From the NCBI GenBank assembly GCA_022592445.1, contig JABYQR010000012.1, positions 186,001 to 250,000 on the forward strand: DNA of 64,000 nucleotides, in the 5' to 3' direction. A model generated the notes under the pieces. The model ran no database searches, was not told the origin of the DNA, and worked only from the letters and a program-made list of their open reading frames with translations. Source of the stretch: Cytidiella melzeri. Taxonomy: Eukaryota; Basidiomycota; Agaricomycetes; Polyporales; Irpicaceae. Each line of letters starts with the position of its first letter. Positions within the stretch are counted from its first letter, which is position 1. A program made the translations under genes and the position numbers. Positions 57,892-64,000 of this stretch are shown in pieces.

Positions 57892-60800
57892 CCCCCCCTT
57901 GACCTGCTAACACTCCTAGCATTTCCATCCCTCGCGTGTGTAGGATACGGGCTAAAACCTTTGTGCATATATCCGCCTTGTTCTCAGTTCCGGCTACTCG
58001 TGTGACTGCAATTTTCCCTTTGTTGACGCTATTCCTGATGAAGTGAGCGCGTATGTCGATGTGCTTCATGCGAGTGTTGCCGTGAGGGTCATGCGTGCAG
58101 GCAATTGTGCCATTGTTGTCACAGTATAGTTTTGTAGCATCTGATTGCGGGAATCCAAGTTCCTCTAGTAGTTGACGCATCCATATGATTTGGCATGCGG
58201 TGTGTGAACATGCAATGTACTCGGCTTTGCAGGACGATAAGGTGACTACGGCTTGCTGCTTCGAGCTCCAAGCGACCGGTGAACGATAGAGTATCATCAC
58301 ATATCCAGAAATGGATTTTCTTCCTTTGCCAGAACCCCAGTCTGAGTCTGTGAATCCGTGGAACAGTGGATACGCCGGGTCGAGATTTCCGAATGTCAGT
58401 CCTAGAGAACAAGTGCCTTGCAGGTATTGTAGGAGACACTTGGCTGCTGCCCAGTGGGTGCGTCCGTAGCATGACATGAATTTGGCAAGTTCGCGGACTG
58501 CGTAGGCAATGTCCGGTCTTGTGGTGGTAGCAAGATACATGACCTTTCCAACAAGAACACAGTATGGGAGATCTTTGACCTCGTCGCAGTCTGCTGGGGT
58601 TTTAGGTGCATCCTCTCGCAACAATGAAACCTTGGGTGGCAGCGGCGTTGAGGCCGTGTTGCTGTACTCCATACCAAAAAGACATAGAATGGATATTGTG
58701 TATGCCTCCTGCAAAAGGAGGACCGAATGGTGCTGGCAATTCCTGGTGACTTTGCAACCCAACAACTACTCGACTTTGCCGTTGTCTGTGATATCAAAGA
58801 GGTGCTTGAGACCTTGCGTCACTGAGTCAGATTTGGCTGAGGAAGAAGTGGCCAACAGTATGTCATCGGCACTGGTTGCAGACAGGGCCTTGGCACCGTT
58901 GACGTTCCGTACATGGACACTCCAGTCTGATTCACATCTTTGGAAGCCTAGCGTGTGGTATTTCTTGTTGAACTTGAGGTACCACGAACGACCTGCTTGC
59001 TTCAGGCCGTATAGGCCTTTAAGCAGATGCCAATAACCGGGTCCTGCGATTGACGGCTTCTTCATGTAGATCTCCTCAGTGAGCAGTCGGTTCAGAAAAG
59101 CCGTCTTGATGTCGATGTGGCAAAGATGGATGTTGTGATGTGCAGCAATGGCGAGGATTGCGAGTCCCATCAAGCTACTGGAGCGAATGTGAAGTTAAAA
59201 TCTTGCCCAGGGATTTGTGTGAAGCCCTTGGCCACGAGTCGCACTTTGAATCTTGCGATGTGTCCGTCAGTGTTACGTTTAAGATGAAGGACCCACTTGG
59301 AGTCCACAGGTTTTCTTCCGGGTGGTACGTCATTCACTTCCTCATATACGCCCTTTACTCGTAATGCCTGAGTTCCTTGTGAATGGCGGCCAGCCACTCC
59401 TCCCAGTATTTGCTCCGTTCTGCCTCTGAGATGGATCTTGAATCCTGTTCGCTAACGTCGTTGATAGGTGTTGTTGCATTGGCATATGGGTCTGGGGAGA
59501 ACTCAATCTTGCCTTTGCCTTCGCTTTCGCTTTTGGTGGTATTGAAGGCTGCGTTGAGGGCAACTTTGCAATTCGTAACGAACCCCCCCTTGTCCAAATA
59601 CGTGCTGTTGTTTGTTCTGTAATGCGACGGTAGTGTAATTTTACAACGCGCTGTGGGAATCGTATGAGTGTAGGGTACATATTTTCTCTGCAGGAGATGT
59701 ACCGATGGTGATTGATGGAGATTCATCAAGCCCCTTGGGGGTGCATAATTCCTCGGAAACAGCCTCAGTAGACGGCTGAGCCATCGAAAAGTCTCTATAG
59801 GAGAAGTGTCAGGTTGAGGGTGCATCACTGGATGGTGAGACGTACTTGGACAATGCAGTAGCATTGCCATGGTGTTCGCGGTAACGAGTGTTGTTGTCGA
59901 CCGCGAAGTCATCCCACATGGAAGTAAGCGACAATGTAGGGTTGGGCGTGGTGTGCGCGCTGGTCATATTGTTGTTGTCTAGGAAAGTGACATCCCTTCG
60001 CAAGCGTACAACGCGTGTGTTTGGAAACCAAATAAGGTATCCTTTCGCGTCTTGTGCGTATCCAACAAAACGGCCTTCTTTGCCACGCGGTTGCATCTTG
60101 TTGAGTGAGTCTGCATCTATTTGGCGTGAGATGACTCGTGAGCCGAAGATGTGGAAGTGTGATATGTTGGGATTGCACTTGTGCCAGATGTGATACAGTG
60201 TAGTGTTTGGTGGCAGCGCGGAGGTAGAGAGTCTGTTCAGAATGTGGCAGGCACACTGTACTGTGAGTGGCCAGAAGAATTCAGAGAGGCTGCTGTCAAT
60301 AAGCATGGCCCTGTCATCGACACAAGGGTCCACTTGGACCTTTTGGTGACGCCATTTTGTGGGGATGTGTCAGGCACGGTCTTCTCAAAAGTGATTCCCT
60401 CCTTTTTGCAGTAGCTACAAAATTCGCCCTGTACAAGTTCGGAAGCGTTGTCTACGCAGAGGATTGCGACCTTTTTGCATGTGAAGCGTTCTGCGGCAGT
60501 TTTCCATTTTGCAAATTCTGTCAGAGCATCTGAGTGTAATTTTAAGAAAAGGGGAGTTCTCCACCTTCAGTTGTTGTCAACGCAGGGGAGAAAATATTTG
60601 ATACCGCCGTATCCAACAGAAAAAGGGCCGCATATGTCAATGTGCACACGGAATAGAGGGCAATTGGCTCGGGAGGTGGTAAACTTTGGAAACGGCAATT
60701 GTTTGATGTTCGCCCGTGCACAGGCCTTGCAAGTGTGTGTTGTAGTTGAACCAGGCATGATGCGGATACCGGACGTGGTAGGTGCTAGCTGTTTTACGCC

Positions 60801-62083
60801 CACATGGCCTAGTAGGCGGTGTAAAAATCCTGTGTCACGGATTGAGGTGCAGCAGTAGTCGATGGTTCCGAGATGCAATCAATTAAGGAGTGTTGGACAA
60901 TTGGCGTAGGCGCCTTTGACGTAGAGTCAGAAGTGGGCGGACAAGTTGCGACGTGCAGACGGTACAAATTATTGTTGTTGAGTTGTCCTGTGATGAGAGT
61001 TGCCCCATTGAGATCTAAGGAAATGTTGCCGTTCATGGTTCTAGATCCAACTCCTCTGCGCGCGAGGCAGCCCTGAGACACAAGGTTCATGCGTGCGGTG
61101 GGTACATGTAATGCGTCAGTTAATTTCACAATATGTGTTGATCCGTCAACTATGGCTCGGAGATAGACGTCACCAGTTCCAACAGCAGAAGTAGTCAGGG
61201 TTGATCCAAACCCATGCACTTTCAAGGGTTGAATTTTGCGATAGTTGGAGAACACGTTCTGATCAAAGAAGATATGTTGGTTAGCTCCCGAGTCATGGAA
61301 GACCAAAGGGAGTCTGGTGTAATCTTGAGATAACACAGCATTGTGGCATTTGATCTCGTTTTCAGGGTCGGCCAGGATCACGGTGTTCAACACGTAGGTG
61401 GCCTCTTGTGCAAGAACGCCGGCAGTGTTGGCTTCAACAACGGAGGTTTCGCTCACATTGGCCTCACTGGTACTGGCTGTACCGACACTGGAAGTTTTCT
61501 TTGGTGTAAATGTCTTAGAGACGTTCTTGGATTTCTTTTGTTGACTAGGGAGCAAGTGTATATCACGCCTGAATCTCCACCAGTTGGGATATTGACCGCA
61601 CTTCTCCCCTCTGTACGCAAGACAGTCATGTATAGTGTGTCCGCGTGGCCGAGGGCAGTCCGGGTTCACGCACCATTTGGTCATTTTCTTGTTCCTGGGA
61701 CCGTCAGCTTGGCTTGTGGCAGTGGCGACAACTCTGGGGCGCTTTCTATACATTGAATCGGTTTCATAGATCTGAGCAATTACATCCTCATCATTCTTCG
61801 TCTGCACCCAGTCTTCTTCTTTGATGAGTCCAATGACCCTCGAAGAGGACATTGGTCTGCTGTTGTTGAGTGCCGTTGCTATGTCCTGATGGAGCAAACG
61901 GGAGAACATGCGCCAACTTTTGCTTGTAGGAATGAGGTCCGCGAGTGTGCTCACGAAGTTGGCATCAGAGAACCAATTTGGATCTTGTTTGCAAAGATCT
62001 GCATAGTAATGACGAGTTGCGGGAACGTAGTCACTTAGGCAAGGTGGATGCGCTGTCGTAAACCCACTGCAGACTGTAGGGAC
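57892..62083 (-). pseudogene. Ty1/copia element 1 (gag-PR-IN-RT-RH), broken
   Basis: Reading from right to left: gag with zinc-finger-like CVNPDCPRPRGHTIHDC at about 61640, protease FHDSGANQHIFFD at about 61285, then the GAG-pre-integrase motif DTGFLHRLLGHVGVKQL at about 60820. Integrase-core fragments lie at 59.8-60.6 kb and the RT at about 59400-58780 (KWVLHLKRNTDG, HIDIKTAFLN, GLYGLKQAGRSWYLKF). RNase H runs from about 58400 to 57857 (FTDSDWGSGKGRKSISGYVM). The order IN before RT marks copia. Frameshifts occur at several points, including near 60570, 59840, 59360, 59170 and 58765. The RT catalytic motif reads SADD instead of YVDD. The element is inactive and its 5' LTR appears replaced by a different LTR. 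Confidence 0.85.
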
Positions 62084-62134
62084 CTAGTACACACGGAGAC
62101 GAGTTAATCCAGGTGCGAAGATGAGAGCACAATG
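62084..62134 (-). repeat. Intron-less duplicate of an LTR/leader segment
   Basis: On the minus strand: CATTGTGCTCTCATCTTCG, CACCTGGA, then TTAACTCGTCTCCGTGTGTA and CTAG. It matches 62152-62261 except that the 59 bp between CACCTGGA and TTAACTCG are absent. It directly precedes the gag frame of copia element 1. Confidence 0.85.
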
Positions 62135-62425
62135 ATGAATATAGAATGTACCTAGTACACACGGAGACGAGTTAACTAGGTAACAGGCATATGAGCATAT
62201 AACATAACGCAAGAGCAATGGGGGGAATACTCACTCCAGGTGCGAAGATGAGAGCACAATGGAGGAGTAGAGAACCAGGGTGAAAGGGTTATATACTACA
62301 AGGAAGCTGGCAACGAGGCAGTGTCCACGTGATGAAACAAAAGATGCAATCATACTACAAAGGAGTCATGAGACAGGAGACAAAAGAGTGTCTGATAGGG
62401 GCGAAGTCCATGAGTAGCGCCGCAA
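62135..62425 (-). mobile_element. LTR/leader region of copia element 2
   Basis: On the minus strand, after the RNase H stop at 62433, comes a polypurine tract (CGAGGGGGAGTAATGG). A promoter-like stretch with TATATAACCC at about 62290 follows. Exact LTR ends cannot be fixed because the partner LTR lies outside the window. Confidence 0.5.
62152..62261 (-). repeat. Intron-containing copy of the same LTR/leader segment
   Basis: Same flanks as 62084-62134 but with a 59-nt segment (62234-62176 on the minus strand) that starts GTGAGT, contains CTCAT as a possible branch site, and ends CCTAG. It lies just downstream of a TATATAACCC promoter-like box at about 62290. Confidence 0.85.
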
Positions 62426-62432
62426 AAGTCCA

Positions 62433-64000
62433 TTACTCCCCCTCGGCGAGACAATACTGGACGAGTCCAAGAGCCTTGCAATGTCGAGCGTGAACATCAT
62501 GAGGAAGTGGCTTCGTAAAGATGTCAGCAGGATTATTGGTTCCAGGGATTCGAATCAGTTCGACGAGGCCTTTGTTGAAGCATTCGTGTACTGCGTGCGC
62601 CTTGACTCGGGTATGTTTTGAGCGGTGTTTGACATTTGGAGATTTCGAAGCATCGACAGCACTCTTGTTGTCGCAATAAAGCGTGATAGGAAGGTTGAGA
62701 GGGATGTCGATTTGGTCTGCCAAGTCATTCAGCCATTTGAGTTGTTCGCAGGCTTCGTGTGCTGCGTAGTACTCAGAGTCGAAGGTGGATTTGGCAACGG
62801 ACTGCTGCTTGCGAGATGACCAGCATACAGCTCCATTGCCGAGGAAGAAGGCCCAGCCTGAGGTTGAGAGAGAGTTGTCGGTGTCGCTGGCAAAATCAGC
62901 GTCGGTGTATCCAACAAGTTGATCTTCTCGAGTGTCACTGTGGCCTAGACAGAGTCGGAGGGAGGATGTGCCACGGAGGTAGCGAAGGACGTGTTTTGCA
63001 GCCTTGAGATGAGACTGCGTGGGGTTTGACTGATATTGACAAAGTCGAGCGACTGCAAAGGCAATATCAGGGCGAGTACCGAGCATGGCATACATAAGGG
63101 AGCCAAGAAGACTGCGGTATTCATGAATGAGTTTTGGATCGCATTGTGAAGGATCCTCTTCGTTCTTCTCCAACTTGATACCTGTTGGGAGAGGTGTTGA
63201 CGCAGGATTTGTGTCCTCATGTCCGAAGCGCTTGAGAACATTGTTGATGTATACCTCCTGGTCCAGGTATATGCGGCGGCTCCCCCTATCCCTAGTGACG
63301 CGGATAGCGAGATAGTGCTTGAGTTCCCCCAAGTCCTTGAGTTCGAAGTGCGAGCGGAGCGCGGTCTTCGTTTCCTTCAGCAGAGCGATGCTGTTGCCCA
63401 TCATGGTAAGATCGTCGACGTAAACAACGAGGATTTCGAGGTCTCCCCCTTGTCAACGAACAAAAATAGAGACGTCACCAGTGTCATGACAGGTGAATCC
63501 AAGTTGTTCGAGGCATGCCTTTAGCGTGAGGAACCATTGGCGTCCTGCTTGCTTGAGGCCATAGATTGCTTTCCGAAGGCGACATACTTTGCCTTCGGCC
63601 ACCACGAAGCCTTCAGGTTGCTCCATATAAACCTCCTCGTCCAAAGATCTGTTCAAATACACCTGATGGAAGTCGATTTGGTGGATTTCCCAGTCTAGAG
63701 TGGCTGCCAGGGCGACGAGATATCGCCAAGATTCCAGACGGGCGACGGGAGCGAAGGTGTCTTCGTAGTCGATGCCTTGAATTTGCTCAAATCCTTTAGC
63801 TACCAGCCGTGCCTTGTAACGGTCAACATTGCCGTCCTTGTCGAGTTTGAGCTTGTATACCCATTTACTCTTGATCGCCTTGCGACCTTGAGGTAAATCG
63901 ACGAGGTCCCACGTTCCTGAGTCCTGGAGACCTTTGAATTCAGTCTCCATTGCCGCGTACCAGTCATCCTTGTCCTCAGAACCCATAGCCTGTCTGTATG
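62433..64000 (-). pseudogene. Ty1/copia element 2, RT and RNase H (partial, one stop)
   Basis: The frame runs in from the right edge. RT signatures are WYAAMETEFKGLQDSGTWDL, KSKWVYKLKLDKDGNVDRYK, EDTFAPVARLESWRYLVALA, AIYGLKQAGRQWF and the catalytic VVYVDDLTMMG. RNase H shows YTDADFASDTDNSLSTSGWA, VCWSSRKQQSVAKSTFDSEY and LYCDNKSAVDASKSP, ending at a stop at 62433. Only one in-frame TGA at about 63453, just before the YVDD strand, interrupts about 520 codons. The copy is therefore young or only recently disabled. Integrase, protease and gag lie beyond the window. Confidence 0.88.

Overview
This window looks like nuclear DNA from a basidiomycete fungus, most likely an Agaricomycete. The genes are broken by many 45-80 nt introns with GTRNGT donors and CTNAY-like branch sites. 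Gene families include a DUF6533 membrane protein, a PEBP-like GPI protein, a Met30-type F-box protein and a Myb/SANT-like family expanded in mushrooms. Ty3 chromovirus and Ty1/copia elements are also present. All exon models were built by hand from splice signals, reading phase and family knowledge. No transcript or database search was available.

Gene-dense block, 1-39.25 kb. In order: Met30/SconB-like F-box WD40 protein (-), GSK3 kinase (-), a formin paralogue lacking FH1/FH2 (-) head-to-head with a full-length formin (+), secreted acid sphingomyelinase-like phosphodiesterase (+), secreted PEBP-like protein (+), RBM5/10-like splicing factor (-), complex I B15/NDUFB4-like subunit (+), COQ7 (-), an unnamed protein with a duplicated PGG...FG motif (+), an intron-containing tRNA-Leu (-), CDC25 phosphatase (+), a class I methyltransferase (+), a DJ-1/Hsp31-like protein (-) and a DUF6533 membrane protein (+). 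Several neighbours share short divergent promoters: 66 bp between the RBM5-like and NDUFB4-like start codons, 305 bp between COQ7 and the PGG protein, and 472 bp between the two formins.

Repeat-rich block, 39.25-64 kb. Sequence here is more AT-rich. It holds a small putative secreted protein, an inverted pair of diverged LTR-like sequences, and a decayed FAD oxidoreductase split by a 7.64 kb Ty3/gypsy chromovirus. That element has two LTRs of 685 and 677 bp, a 5-bp ACCAA target duplication and a broken pol ending in a chromodomain. A 151-bp tandem repeat lies on both sides of it. Next come a Myb/SANT-like gene with an intron swollen to 793 nt and two minus-strand copia elements. Between the copias, a 51-bp sequence matches a neighbouring copy exactly except that it lacks a 59-nt GT-AG segment, as expected of a reverse-transcribed spliced RNA.

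Functional themes: cell polarity and cell cycle (two formins, GSK3, CDC25), regulated protein turnover (Met30), respiration and ubiquinone (NDUFB4-like convergent with COQ7), and splicing (RBM5-like). Most interesting are the DID-only formin partner, the spliced-copy signature in the copia region, a 7-nt microexon carrying catalytic residues of the sphingomyelinase, and the PGG...FG protein.
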